Origin: an uncultured Bacteroidales bacterium
GTDB taxonomy: Bacteria > Bacteroidota > Bacteroidia > Bacteroidales > P3
DNA: 15,274 nt
NCBI GenBank assembly: GCA_947177315.1
Contig: CAMWTX010000017.1
Coordinates: forward strand, 1 to 15,274
Reading direction: 5' to 3'
In this document: positions 8,920 to 15,274 of the stretch, piece by piece
Position numbering within the stretch: the first letter of the stretch is position 1
Layout of the letters: each line of letters starts with the position of its first letter
Translations under genes and position numbers: made by a program
The notes under the pieces: generated by a model
Seen by the model: only the letters and a program-made list of their open reading frames with translations
The model's database searches: none
What the model was told of the DNA's origin: nothing

Positions 8920-9714
8920 ATGGATTCCGGCGGGAAAACGCAGTCTTTTTGGGAGCATCTGGACGATTTGCGCCACAGCTTGATCCGTATCGTGATAGCG
9001 GTCGTGGTGCTGGCGGTGGCGGCATTCTGCCTTAAAGATCCGCTTTTCGACTGGGTGCTCGCTCCGCAAAAAAGCAGTTTCATAACCTACCGCCTTTTAG
9101 CGTACCTGTCTTCCTGGATGGGCGCCGAAATAGGCGATTTTTCCGTTCCCCTCATCAACACAGGTCTGGCGCGGCAGTTTGTCCTGCATATGAAGACCGC
9201 GCTGTGGGCGGGCGTCCTCTTGGCATCCCCCTATATCCTCTATCAGATTTTTCGCTTTGTTTCCCCTGCCTTATACGCCAACGAAAGGCATTACGCCCTG
9301 CGCGTGTCCGGCAGCGGCTACCTGCTGTTCATGATAGGCGTGGCGGTGGGCTATCTCCTGATTTTTCCGCTTACTTTCCGTTTTCTGGGCACTTATACGG
9401 TAAGCGACGAAATTACCAATCTCATCAGCTTGGATTCCTATATCTCCACCTTGATGAGCATCTGCCTCACGATGGGCATCGTTTTTGAAATACCCGTTCT
9501 TTGTTGGCTGTTCGGAAAACTGGGATTTCTGACGGCAGATTTTATGCGGAAATACCGCAAACACGCCATCGTGATTATCGTCTTTGCCGCCGCCATTATC
9601 ACACCCACTTCCGATATCTTTACGCTTACGGTCGTTTCCTTGCCCATGTACCTGCTCTACGAAGCGGGCGTTTGGATTGTAAGGCGCACGGCCCGGAAAA
9701 AGGTGGAAAATTAA
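8920..9714 (+). CDS. tatC: Sec-independent protein translocase subunit TatC
   Basis: TatC is the inner-membrane receptor for twin-arginine signal peptides. The 264-residue product has six membrane segments. WEHLDDLR at residues 11-18 is the cytoplasmic N-terminal motif (HLxELR in most homologues). SPYILYQIFRFVSPAL at 103-118 and FEIPVL at 189-194 carry conserved residues; Glu190 matches the conserved membrane Glu of Escherichia coli TatC (Glu170). RKYRKHAIV and ITPTSDIFT (227-235) complete the signature. The N-terminal stretch and first periplasmic loop are slightly longer than in proteobacteria. The ATG immediately follows the tatA stop. The stop overlaps the cdaA stop by 4 bases on the opposite strand. 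Confidence 0.96.
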   Translation: MDSGGKTQSFWEHLDDLRHSLIRIVIAVVVLAVAAFCLKDPLFDWVLAPQKSSFITYRLLAYLSSWMGAEIGDFSVPLINTGLARQFVLHMKTALWAGVLLASPYILYQIFRFVSPALYANERHYALRVSGSGYLLFMIGVAVGYLLIFPLTFRFLGTYTVSDEITNLISLDSYISTLMSICLTMGIVFEIPVLCWLFGKLGFLTADFMRKYRKHAIVIIVFAAAIITPTSDIFTLTVVSLPMYLLYEAGVWIVRRTARKKVEN

Positions 9715-10535
9715 TTCTGTTCTTTTTCGTCTTCTTTGTGTTCGTAGAAGAACTCTTCGATTTTGGCGCGCAACTGCGTGGGAGAAACATTGTAGGTTAC
9801 GTTGCCGAAAAGGCAGTAGGAGATGGAGCCCGTTTCTTCCGAAACCACAATCGCCAGGGCATCCGATTGTTCGGTAACGCCGATGGCCGAGCGGTGGCGC
9901 AGCCCCAGGGCTGCAGACACGTTTTTATTGGCGGTTACCGGCAGGATGCAACGGGCGGCCAGTATCTTGTTCCTTTCGATAATGAGCGCCCCGTCGTGCA
10001 AGGGGCTGTTCTTAAAGAAGATGTTTTCAATCAGCGCGCTCGAAATCAAGGCATCCACTTTCTCGCCGGTGGCCACCGTGCTGGGCAGACGGTTCAGCTG
10101 GGTAAGGATAATCAAAGCGCCGGTCTTTTCCTGACTCATGTGCATGCACGCCTGAATGATAGGGGTGATGCTCAGTTCCCGTCGGGTGATGCGCCGGGTG
10201 TTCAGTCGGCCGAAAATCAACCATTTGCGCCTATTCTGTATGGCTCCCGGTGTGCTGAGCATAAACAAGGCGCGCCGTAATTCGGGTTGAAACACGATTA
10301 CCAAGGCCAGTAATCCCATGCTGATGACCCGGTCGAGGAGTTCGGTGGTGATCGACAGCTCGAACTGTTGCGCGATTTTCCAGAAGATATAGATGCCGAT
10401 AATGCTCAACACTACGTTCAGCGCTGAGGTTCCCTTGATTATCTTGTAGAACTGGTAAGCCAGGAATGCTACAATCGCCAAGTCGATGATTTGGATAAAG
10501 TCAAGGTTCAAGAACCATTCGGAGATTGTTTCCAT
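9711..10535 (-). CDS. cdaA: diadenylate cyclase CdaA (c-di-AMP synthase)
   Basis: CdaA makes the second messenger c-di-AMP from two ATP at the inner face of the membrane. The 274-residue product starts with three membrane helices (about residues 12-30, 38-56, 70-83), then FQPELRRAL (82-90). The DAC domain (about 110-255) holds both catalytic signatures: SPLHDGA with DGA at 181-183, and LGLRHRSA with RHR at 213-215. The C-terminal tail is charged (EHKEDEKEQ). It lies 23 bases after folP on the same strand, a pairing I associate with Bacteroidetes. No CdaR regulator or GlmM gene is next to it. Convergent with tatC, with overlapping stop codons and no terminator hairpin between. Confidence 0.95.
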   Translation of the reverse strand: METISEWFLNLDFIQIIDLAIVAFLAYQFYKIIKGTSALNVVLSIIGIYIFWKIAQQFELSITTELLDRVISMGLLALVIVFQPELRRALFMLSTPGAIQNRRKWLIFGRLNTRRITRRELSITPIIQACMHMSQEKTGALIILTQLNRLPSTVATGEKVDALISSALIENIFFKNSPLHDGALIIERNKILAARCILPVTANKNVSAALGLRHRSAIGVTEQSDALAIVVSEETGSISYCLFGNVTYNVSPTQLRAKIEEFFYEHKEDEKEQN

Positions 10536-10558
10536 GGGCGTTCCGTGTGGGTTTATGT

Positions 10559-11416
10559 TTAATTACGGTCGGGATTTTCCTCCCCGTCTTTGCGGCATTG
10601 GCAAAAAATCCTTACGCATTGGGCGGCTTCCTTCACGTCGTGCACGCGAAGAATCGCCGCGCCGTTTTGCAAGGCTATCATATTGGCAGCCGTGGTGGCG
10701 TTCAAGGCCTCCTGCGGTGTGCAGCCAAGCAGTTTGTACAGCATCGATTTACGCGACATGCCTGCCAACACCGGGGCGTGGAGCATTTCGAAATCGTGCA
10801 GGTGAGCCAGCAGCCGATAGTTGTGTTCCAAGGTTTTGGCAAAGCCGAACCCCGGGTCGATGATGATATCGTGGATGCCGGCCTCGTGCGCCTGCTGCAT
10901 TTTCTGCGAAAAATACAGAATCAGGTCGGTCACCACATCTTGGTAACGCGGTTTATCCTGCATTGTGGCGGGTGTTTCCCTGAGGTGCATGAGCACGTAG
11001 GGTAGTTGCAACCGGCCCACGGTGGCGAACATCTCCGCATCGTAGGCTCCGCCCGAAATATCGTTGATGATGTGCGCCCCGCAGTCGGCCGCCATACGGG
11101 CAATCTCCGCCCGGAAGGTATCCACCGAAACCAACAGATCGGGAAAACGCGCGGTAATGGCGCCAAGCGTGTCCTGCAGACGGCGGCGTTCCTCGGCGGC
11201 ATCGGGCAGTTCCGCTCCCGGACGGGAAGAAACGGCGCCTATGTCGAGAATATCCATACCGTCCTGCATCATCCGTTCCACTTTGCGGAGTGCCGTTTCT
11301 GTATCGGGAATCCGGCTTTGTTCGTAGAAAGAGTCGGGGGTAAGGTTGAGGATTCCCATCACCAAGGGACGATCCCATACGAAAAGGTTACCCCGCACAT
11401 TGAGCGAACAAGCCAT
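10559..11416 (-). CDS. folP: dihydropteroate synthase
   Basis: FolP condenses p-aminobenzoate with 6-hydroxymethyl-dihydropterin pyrophosphate in folate synthesis and is the sulfonamide target. The 285-residue TIM barrel carries family motifs: GILNLTPDSF (21-30), DIGAVSSRPGA (58-68), VSVDT (96-100), NDISGG (118-123), DPGFGF (187-192), AGMSRKSML (218-226) and RVHD (257-260). DIGAVSSRPGA replaces the more common DxGGxSTRPGA. I chose the ATG at 11416 because it lies just downstream of a consensus promoter; an open frame extends to 11593, but those residues have no family similarity and overlap the divergent gene. It probably forms an operon with cdaA. Confidence 0.96.
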   Translation of the reverse strand: MACSLNVRGNLFVWDRPLVMGILNLTPDSFYEQSRIPDTETALRKVERMMQDGMDILDIGAVSSRPGAELPDAAEERRRLQDTLGAITARFPDLLVSVDTFRAEIARMAADCGAHIINDISGGAYDAEMFATVGRLQLPYVLMHLRETPATMQDKPRYQDVVTDLILYFSQKMQQAHEAGIHDIIIDPGFGFAKTLEHNYRLLAHLHDFEMLHAPVLAGMSRKSMLYKLLGCTPQEALNATTAANMIALQNGAAILRVHDVKEAAQCVRIFCQCRKDGEENPDRN

Positions 11417-11438
11417 CGAAAAACCGAAATTTAGGTAA

Positions 11439-11472
11439 TTGCAAAAGTACCTAAACATACGTACTTTTGCAA
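11439..11472. promoter_or_regulatory. symmetric divergent promoter, folP / DUF1599
   Basis: A perfect 12-bp inverted repeat, TTGCAAAAGTAC (11439-11450) and GTACTTTTGCAA (11461-11472), flanks a 10-base centre. Rightward: TTG (11439-11441), 20-base spacer, TACTTTTG (11462-11469). Leftward on the minus strand: TTG (11472-11470), 20-base spacer, TACTTTTG (11449-11442). Each arm thus supplies the -7 box of one promoter and the -33 box of the other. Confidence 0.75.
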
Positions 11473-11494
11473 GGTACGCAGAAGCAATTCCATT

Positions 11495-12064
11495 ATGAAA
11501 GCAACGCAGACCAACGGGCAGTTCAAACAGGTGCTTGACGAATGCCGGGCTTTGTATGTGGCCAAGCTGGGCGATTACGGCGCGGCATGGCACGTGCTCC
11601 GTCCCGCCTCGCTCACCGATCAGATTTTCATCAAGGCCAAACGCATCCGCACCATACAGATAACGGGCATGCAGATGATAGGGGAGGATATCCGCGACGC
11701 TTTCATGGCCATTGTCAACTATTCGGTTATGGCGCTTATCCAGGCCGAGTTGGGCTTTGAAGATTTTCCGTTAGGCAAGCAGGCCGCCATCGAGGCCTAC
11801 GACCGCTACGCCCAGCAGACCTACGAACTCATGGTAAAGAAAAACCACGATTACGGAGAAGCTTGGCGCAGCATGCGGGTGGGTTCGCTGGTCGATATTA
11901 TCCTGATGAAACTCCTGCGCATCAAGCAGATTGAAGATGCCAACGGCGCCACCACGGTGTCGGAAGGCGTGGAAGGCAACTATTGCGACATGATAAACTA
12001 CGCCGTGTTCGCCCTTATCAAGCTGAACGAAGAAGACAACGCCAACAAGAAAACCACGAAATAA
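11495..12064 (+). CDS. DUF1599 domain protein with an internal tandem duplication
   Basis: The function is unknown. The 189-residue, all-alpha product consists of two copies of one unit, about residues 16-84 and 109-177. Landmarks recur with a 92-residue period: DYG (27-29 / 119-121), Trp32/124, SL (39-40 / 131-132), Lys47/139, Arg50/142. Both units then have an acidic residue and an INY- or VNY-type helix (Glu64, Asp68, Asn75-Tyr76 and Glu160, Asp165, Asn168-Tyr169). Acidic positions spread over helices recall MazG-like nucleotide pyrophosphohydrolases; that is inference. Divergent from folP; the next gene starts 1 base after the stop. Confidence 0.85.
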   Translation: MKATQTNGQFKQVLDECRALYVAKLGDYGAAWHVLRPASLTDQIFIKAKRIRTIQITGMQMIGEDIRDAFMAIVNYSVMALIQAELGFEDFPLGKQAAIEAYDRYAQQTYELMVKKNHDYGEAWRSMRVGSLVDIILMKLLRIKQIEDANGATTVSEGVEGNYCDMINYAVFALIKLNEEDNANKKTTK

Positions 12065-12065
12065 G

Positions 12066-13346
12066 ATGAAAAAGTTATCGCTTCCCGATTGGATACCTTC
12101 GTATGCCATCCTGCTGTTGACCCTGCTTCTGGCGGTGGGTATAGCCCTCTTTCCGGGTCTGAGCTGGATTTTTCTGATTCTTTTATGCGCCAACATCGTG
12201 TTCTGCGTGCTCAACCGCAAGCGTTTCACCCATTCGGCGGCGGTGGTTTTCCGTTGCCTGACAGGGGCGCTGTTCATCTATTCGGGCTTTTCCAAAGGCG
12301 TTGACCCGCTGGGCACACAATATGTGATACACGATTATCTGGAAGCCTTCAATATGCCGTGGCTCACCGGGCTGGCTCTCGCCGGTGCGTTCTTTCTCAA
12401 TATGTTGGAATTTACCTTGGGCGTGTTGCTGCTGTTCAATGTAAAAATCAGATATACGGCCTGGATTACGGCACTCATGATGGCGTTCTTTACCGTACTC
12501 ACCCTCAATGACGCCATTTCCGAACCCGTTCCCGACTGCGGTTGCTTCGGCAAGGCCTTGGTGATAACCAATTGGCAGACTTTCTATAAAAACCTGGTGC
12601 TGGATGCCTGCGTGCTGGTATTGCTGTTCTCCTTGAAAAATCTCACGAGCCGCAAGTCCTGCCGCACCGACTGGTCGGTTATCGGCATCACGATGCTGCT
12701 TTTTCTCGGCTTTGAGTACTACAACTACCGCTATCTGCCGGTGCTCAACTTTCTGGATTGGAAAGAAGGTATAAGGCTTTTTCCCGAAAACCCGCTGCCG
12801 GTGCGCCATTACCTTACTTACAAAGACCTGCGCACGGGCGAGGAAAAAGAATACCTGATGTCGGAATGTCCTTTCGGGGATGCCGACTGGGTGGCGAACA
12901 ACGAGTTCGTTTCGCGCCGCGACGAAGATCCCAATCCGCATACGGCCAACATCAACATTGTGGAAAAAACCGAGGAGGAAGACCCCGGATATGATGTAAC
13001 CAAAACGCTTTTGGAACAGGAAAATCCTTTGGTTCTCGTGGCGGTTTACGATTTGGAGGCCGCCAACCCCAAAGGCATGGAAAAAACGGCGGAATTCGTG
13101 CGCATGGCACGGGAAGCCGGCGTGGATGCCTGCTTTCTGACCGCCTCCTCCATGGCGCAGACCGAAACCTTCCAACAGAAATACGGATTGGAAGACTTTC
13201 CGTTCTATTATGCAGACAACACCTCCATCAAGGCGGTGATCCGTTCCAATCCGGGCATCGTTTTGGTAAAGGACGCATACGTGCTCAAATTGTGGGATTG
13301 GCGGCGACTGCCTTCGTTTAACGAAGCAGGCGTGCCCGCCCGATAA
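12066..13346 (+). CDS. DoxX/MauE-like membrane protein with C-terminal thioredoxin-like domain (BT_3928 type)
   Basis: This family is conserved in Bacteroidetes without a proven function. The 426-residue product has two hydrophobic helices at the start (about residues 12-30 and 32-50). A DoxX-like four-helix bundle follows (about 58-190) with YSGFSKGVDPLGT (72-84) and the signature DCGCFG (157-162), then another membrane helix (about 204-222). The segment NYRYLPVLNFLDW leads into a soluble, presumably periplasmic part. Residues about 320-426 look thioredoxin-like (LVLVAVYDLEAANP, later GIVLVKDAYVLKLW) but lack a CxxC pair there. The cysteines in DCGCFG could carry redox activity, as proposed for MauE/DoxX relatives. 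It starts 1 base after the DUF1599 gene and precedes tpiA by 12 bases. Confidence 0.82.
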   Translation: MKKLSLPDWIPSYAILLLTLLLAVGIALFPGLSWIFLILLCANIVFCVLNRKRFTHSAAVVFRCLTGALFIYSGFSKGVDPLGTQYVIHDYLEAFNMPWLTGLALAGAFFLNMLEFTLGVLLLFNVKIRYTAWITALMMAFFTVLTLNDAISEPVPDCGCFGKALVITNWQTFYKNLVLDACVLVLLFSLKNLTSRKSCRTDWSVIGITMLLFLGFEYYNYRYLPVLNFLDWKEGIRLFPENPLPVRHYLTYKDLRTGEEKEYLMSECPFGDADWVANNEFVSRRDEDPNPHTANINIVEKTEEEDPGYDVTKTLLEQENPLVLVAVYDLEAANPKGMEKTAEFVRMAREAGVDACFLTASSMAQTETFQQKYGLEDFPFYYADNTSIKAVIRSNPGIVLVKDAYVLKLWDWRRLPSFNEAGVPAR

Positions 13347-13358
13347 AAACATACGCTC

Positions 13359-14141
13359 ATGAGAAGAAAAATTGTGGCGGGAAACTGGAAGATGAACCTC
13401 CGTTTTCAGGAAGCCGAAGAATTGTTGGACGAATTGGCCTCACGTTTGGAAAAAGAACAGCAGCGCCGCGATGTGGATGTTATCGTCTGCCCGCCTTTTC
13501 CTTATCTGGAAATGGCCTACGACCTGGGTACGGACGAAGAAGATACGAACATGGTATATTACGCCGTGGGCGCCCAGAATGTGAGCGAACACGACAAGGG
13601 TGCCTATACGGGCGAGATTTCGGCCGCCATGCTTTCGTCGATGAATATCGAGTATTGCATCGTGGGGCATTCCGAACGCCGCAAATATCATGGAGAAACC
13701 GATGCCATGTTGGCGCGCAAGGTGGAAAGCCTGCTGCAGAACGGCATCGTTCCTATCGTATGCTGCGGCGAATCCCTCGAAGAACGCGAGGCGGAAAACC
13801 ATTTCAAGGTAATCGAGCGCCAGCTTTCCGAAGGGCTTTTCCATCTGGAACCGCTCGATTTTTCGCGCATCATCATTGCCTACGAACCGGTTTGGGCGAT
13901 CGGCACGGGCAAGACCGCCACGCCCGCGCAGGCGCAGGAAGTGCATGCCTTTATCCGCAACCTCGTGCAGGAAAAATACGGCAAGGAAACCGCCCGGCAG
14001 ATACCTTTGCTGTATGGCGGAAGCTGTAATCCCGCCACCGCGCCCGAACTGTTCGCCCAGCCCGATATCGACGGCGGGCTGATCGGAGGGGCATCGCTCA
14101 AGGCAGGCGATTTCATTTCGATTGTCAATTCTTTCGAATAG
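13359..14141 (+). CDS. tpiA: triosephosphate isomerase
   Basis: TpiA interconverts dihydroxyacetone phosphate and glyceraldehyde 3-phosphate in glycolysis. The 260-residue product has all active-site motifs: GNWKMN with Asn9 and Lys11, IVGHSERR with the electrophile His104, and AYEPVWAIGTGKTATPAQ with the catalytic base Glu176 and the flexible phosphate-gripping loop. LYGGSCNP and GLIGGASL form the second phosphate site. It is about 10 residues longer than the typical enzyme, mostly around 55-68, where an acidic stretch (GTDEEDTN) is inserted. Start chosen at the canonical MRRKIVAGNWKMN. Part of the DUF1599-DoxX-tpiA-prmA run; its leader closely resembles that of pepE. Confidence 0.97.
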   Translation: MRRKIVAGNWKMNLRFQEAEELLDELASRLEKEQQRRDVDVIVCPPFPYLEMAYDLGTDEEDTNMVYYAVGAQNVSEHDKGAYTGEISAAMLSSMNIEYCIVGHSERRKYHGETDAMLARKVESLLQNGIVPIVCCGESLEEREAENHFKVIERQLSEGLFHLEPLDFSRIIIAYEPVWAIGTGKTATPAQAQEVHAFIRNLVQEKYGKETARQIPLLYGGSCNPATAPELFAQPDIDGGLIGGASLKAGDFISIVNSFE

Positions 14142-14148
14142 CCTTATT

Positions 14149-15075
14149 ATGGAATATGTTTCGGTTTGCCTGCGCCATGCCTTGGAGCAGGTGCCGCTGG
14201 ATTTGCTGGTGGATGCCTTGGGAGAGGCGGGTTTTGAGAGTTTCGAGACCGAAGAGGGCGTTCTTACCGCCTATATCCGCCGTCCCGACTACCAACAAAA
14301 CAAGGCGGAAATCGAAGCCGTCCTGGCCGAATACGGGCCTTTCTCCGGCCGTGAGGACACGGTAATCCAAGACCAGGATTGGAACGCGGTTTGGGAAAGT
14401 TCCTACCAGCCCGTGCGTTTCGGCGATTTCTGCTTTGTGCACGCACCTTTCCATGAACCGCTTGCAGAAGTGAAGTACAATATCCGCATTGAGCCCAAGA
14501 TGTCTTTCGGCACGGCGCATCATCCCACCACGGCTCTGATGATAAGCTTCCTGCAGGAAAATCCGCCGATAGGCGAAGACGTACTCGATATGGGCTGCGG
14601 CACGGGTGTATTGGGTATTTTGGCGGCCATGCAGGGGGCAAAAAGCGTAACGGGCATCGATGTGGATGAATGGGCCTACCGCAACGCGCTCGAAAATGTG
14701 CAGGCCAACGGTTTGATACAGCCAAACGAGCAGAGCCGAGCTTGCTCGAGCTATGCCGTGGCGAAAAACCGTGCCTTGAAAAGGAACGGCTTTGCGGAAC
14801 AGGGTTCATGCCCCTTTGTCATAAAACTAGGGGATGCCCGCCTTCTTTCAGGCCTGAAGTTCGACCGCATCATCGCCAACATCAACCGCAATATCCTTGT
14901 AGGGGATATGGAAGCCTATTCCGCCGCCCTCCAACCCGGCGGCAGCCTTTATCTGAGCGGCTTCTATTTAGAAGACATGGAGGTGCTGGAGCGGGCGTGT
15001 AATGCGCATCGACTTTTCTATAAGCGGCATAAGACCCAGGATAATTGGGCTGCGATGCTCTTTGTAAAAAAATGA
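14149..15075 (+). CDS. prmA: ribosomal protein L11 methyltransferase
   Basis: PrmA trimethylates ribosomal protein L11 using S-adenosylmethionine. The 308-residue product has an N-terminal substrate-recognition domain (about 1-75), a linker with DWNAVWESSYQPV, and a Rossmann methyltransferase domain. Motif I is DMGCGTGVLGI (147-157), the acidic tip of strand 2 is Asp171, and IANINRNIL (242-250) is the post-I catalytic segment. FGTAHHPTT (120-128) is another PrmA signature. Between the helix ending ENVQANG and strand 4 beginning KLGDARLL there are about 30 extra residues (about 190-222) not expected in the family. I chose the ATG at 14149, 7 bases after the tpiA stop; an ATG at 14122 would overlap tpiA and add nine residues. 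Confidence 0.92.
   Translation: MEYVSVCLRHALEQVPLDLLVDALGEAGFESFETEEGVLTAYIRRPDYQQNKAEIEAVLAEYGPFSGREDTVIQDQDWNAVWESSYQPVRFGDFCFVHAPFHEPLAEVKYNIRIEPKMSFGTAHHPTTALMISFLQENPPIGEDVLDMGCGTGVLGILAAMQGAKSVTGIDVDEWAYRNALENVQANGLIQPNEQSRACSSYAVAKNRALKRNGFAEQGSCPFVIKLGDARLLSGLKFDRIIANINRNILVGDMEAYSAALQPGGSLYLSGFYLEDMEVLERACNAHRLFYKRHKTQDNWAAMLFVKK
14716..14814 (+). repeat. putative in-frame palindromic insertion within prmA
   Basis: The DNA encoding the extra PrmA residues holds two adjacent hairpins. One pairs AGCCGAG (14734-14740) with CTCG-a-GCT (14745-14752) around CTTG with one bulged A. The other pairs CCGT-g-CCTT (14769-14777) with AAGG-a-ACGG (14781-14789) around GAA. An alternative perfect pairing is CGAGCA (14727-14732) with TGCTCG (14743-14748). 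The reading frame stays open. Borders are estimated from where PrmA similarity stops and resumes. No second copy is in the window, so mobility is inferred. Confidence 0.45.
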
Positions 15076-15082
15076 TTTTTTG

Positions 15083-15207
15083 AAAAAAGCGTTTTGAACG
15101 GTAATCTGCTTCGTTGGAAGGCTTGTCTTCCTCGGTCACTTACGGAAGTAAGCTCCCTCGTTGCCTTCGCCTTCCGCCTCGCATCTCACCATTCAAAACG
15201 CTTTTTT
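15083..15207. repeat. 125-bp imperfect palindromic intergenic element after prmA
   Basis: Outer arms of 20 bases (15083-15102 and 15188-15207) are complementary with one mismatch; they contain GCGTTTTGAA and TTCAAAACGC flanked by A6 and T6. Nested inside are GGAAGGC (15116-15122) with GCCTTCC (15169-15175) and, at the apex, CTTAC (15139-15143) with GTAAG (15148-15152) around GGAA. All three pairings share nearly the same centre (15145-15146), so the element can form one long cruciform or RNA hairpin. The outer stem ending in T6 begins 7 bases after the prmA stop and could also act as a bidirectional terminator. Confidence 0.75.
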
Positions 15208-15243
15208 CGTTCTGGCTTCGAAATAGGGGAGTTGAATTAATGC

Positions 15244-15274
15244 AATCTGCTTCGTTGGAAGGCTTGTCTTCCTC
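15244..15274. repeat. second, partial copy of the intergenic repeat core
   Basis: The last 31 bases of the window are identical to 15103-15133, the first part of the core of the preceding palindrome, in the same orientation and 141 bases downstream. The 20-base A6-rich outer arm is not present before this copy, so the repeated unit is the core rather than the whole palindrome. It continues past the window. Confidence 0.8.

Noticed and set aside
11417..11593. Extended N-terminus for folP starting at 11593
   Set aside because: It would run through the divergent promoter and into the DUF1599 gene, and the extra residues do not resemble dihydropteroate synthase.
12183..13352. Minus-strand open frame of 389 codons across the DoxX-like gene
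   Set aside because: The plus-strand product has membrane helices and the DCGCFG signature; the minus-strand product has no family features.
14122..14148. Earlier ATG for prmA, overlapping tpiA
   Set aside because: The extra nine residues have no family similarity, and the ATG at 14149 gives the usual PrmA N-terminus.
14716..14814. Frameshift in prmA as the cause of the odd stretch
   Set aside because: The frame is the same on both sides and catalytic motifs resume in register, so an in-frame insertion fits better.
15083..15274. CRISPR array
   Set aside because: Repeats are 141 bases apart, palindromic and too long between copies, with no uniform short spacers and no cas genes.

Overview
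The window looks like a chromosomal segment from a member of the Bacteroidota, probably order Bacteroidales. Evidence: promoters of the Bacteroidetes sigma-ABfr type (TAnnTTTG at -7, TTG/TTTG about 20 bases upstream), few Shine-Dalgarno sites, a secreted protein with a type IX secretion (T9SS) C-terminal signal, an aspartyl dipeptidase PepE, B12-dependent methylmalonyl-CoA mutase, and a folP-cdaA / DUF1599 / DoxX-like / tpiA neighbourhood of the kind found in Bacteroides relatives. Base composition is moderate in G+C and even across genes, and I see no phage, transposase, plasmid or CRISPR genes. Family and species cannot be fixed from this sequence.

Layout. (1) 1-476, minus: 5' part of the CCA-adding tRNA nucleotidyltransferase, divergent from mreB. 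(2) 670-3042, plus: mreB-mreC-mreD, the rod-shape scaffold genes, without the mrdA-rodA pair that often follows. (3) 3120-5989, plus: mutB (methylmalonyl-CoA mutase large subunit, its own promoter) and pepE, ending at a strong hairpin terminator. (4) 6061-6133, minus: tRNA-Gly(CCC), without an encoded CCA tail. (5) 6227-8011, minus: secreted Omp28-like thioredoxin-fold protein with a T9SS sorting domain. (6) 8189-9714, plus: ECF transporter S component, tatA, tatC, tightly packed. (7) 9711-11416, minus: folP then cdaA (c-di-AMP synthase). (8) 11495-15075, plus: DUF1599 protein, DoxX/BT_3928-like membrane protein, tpiA, prmA. (9) 15076-15274: a 125-bp imperfect palindromic repeat, plus the start of a second copy of its core running off the end.

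Most genes are housekeeping: cell shape, propionate/succinate metabolism, protein export, folate, c-di-AMP signalling, glycolysis and ribosomal-protein methylation. I do not see a clear new multi-gene system such as a defence or biosynthetic island. The most interesting signals are structural. The folP and DUF1599 genes diverge from one 34-bp palindrome in which each arm appears to supply the -7 box of one promoter and the -33 box of the other. PrmA carries an apparent in-frame insertion of roughly 30 residues encoded by hairpin-rich DNA. A palindromic repeat family begins just after prmA. A terminator U-tract doubles as the spacer of the tRNA-Gly promoter. A 25-bp dyad sits over the -33 region of the ECF/tat promoter.
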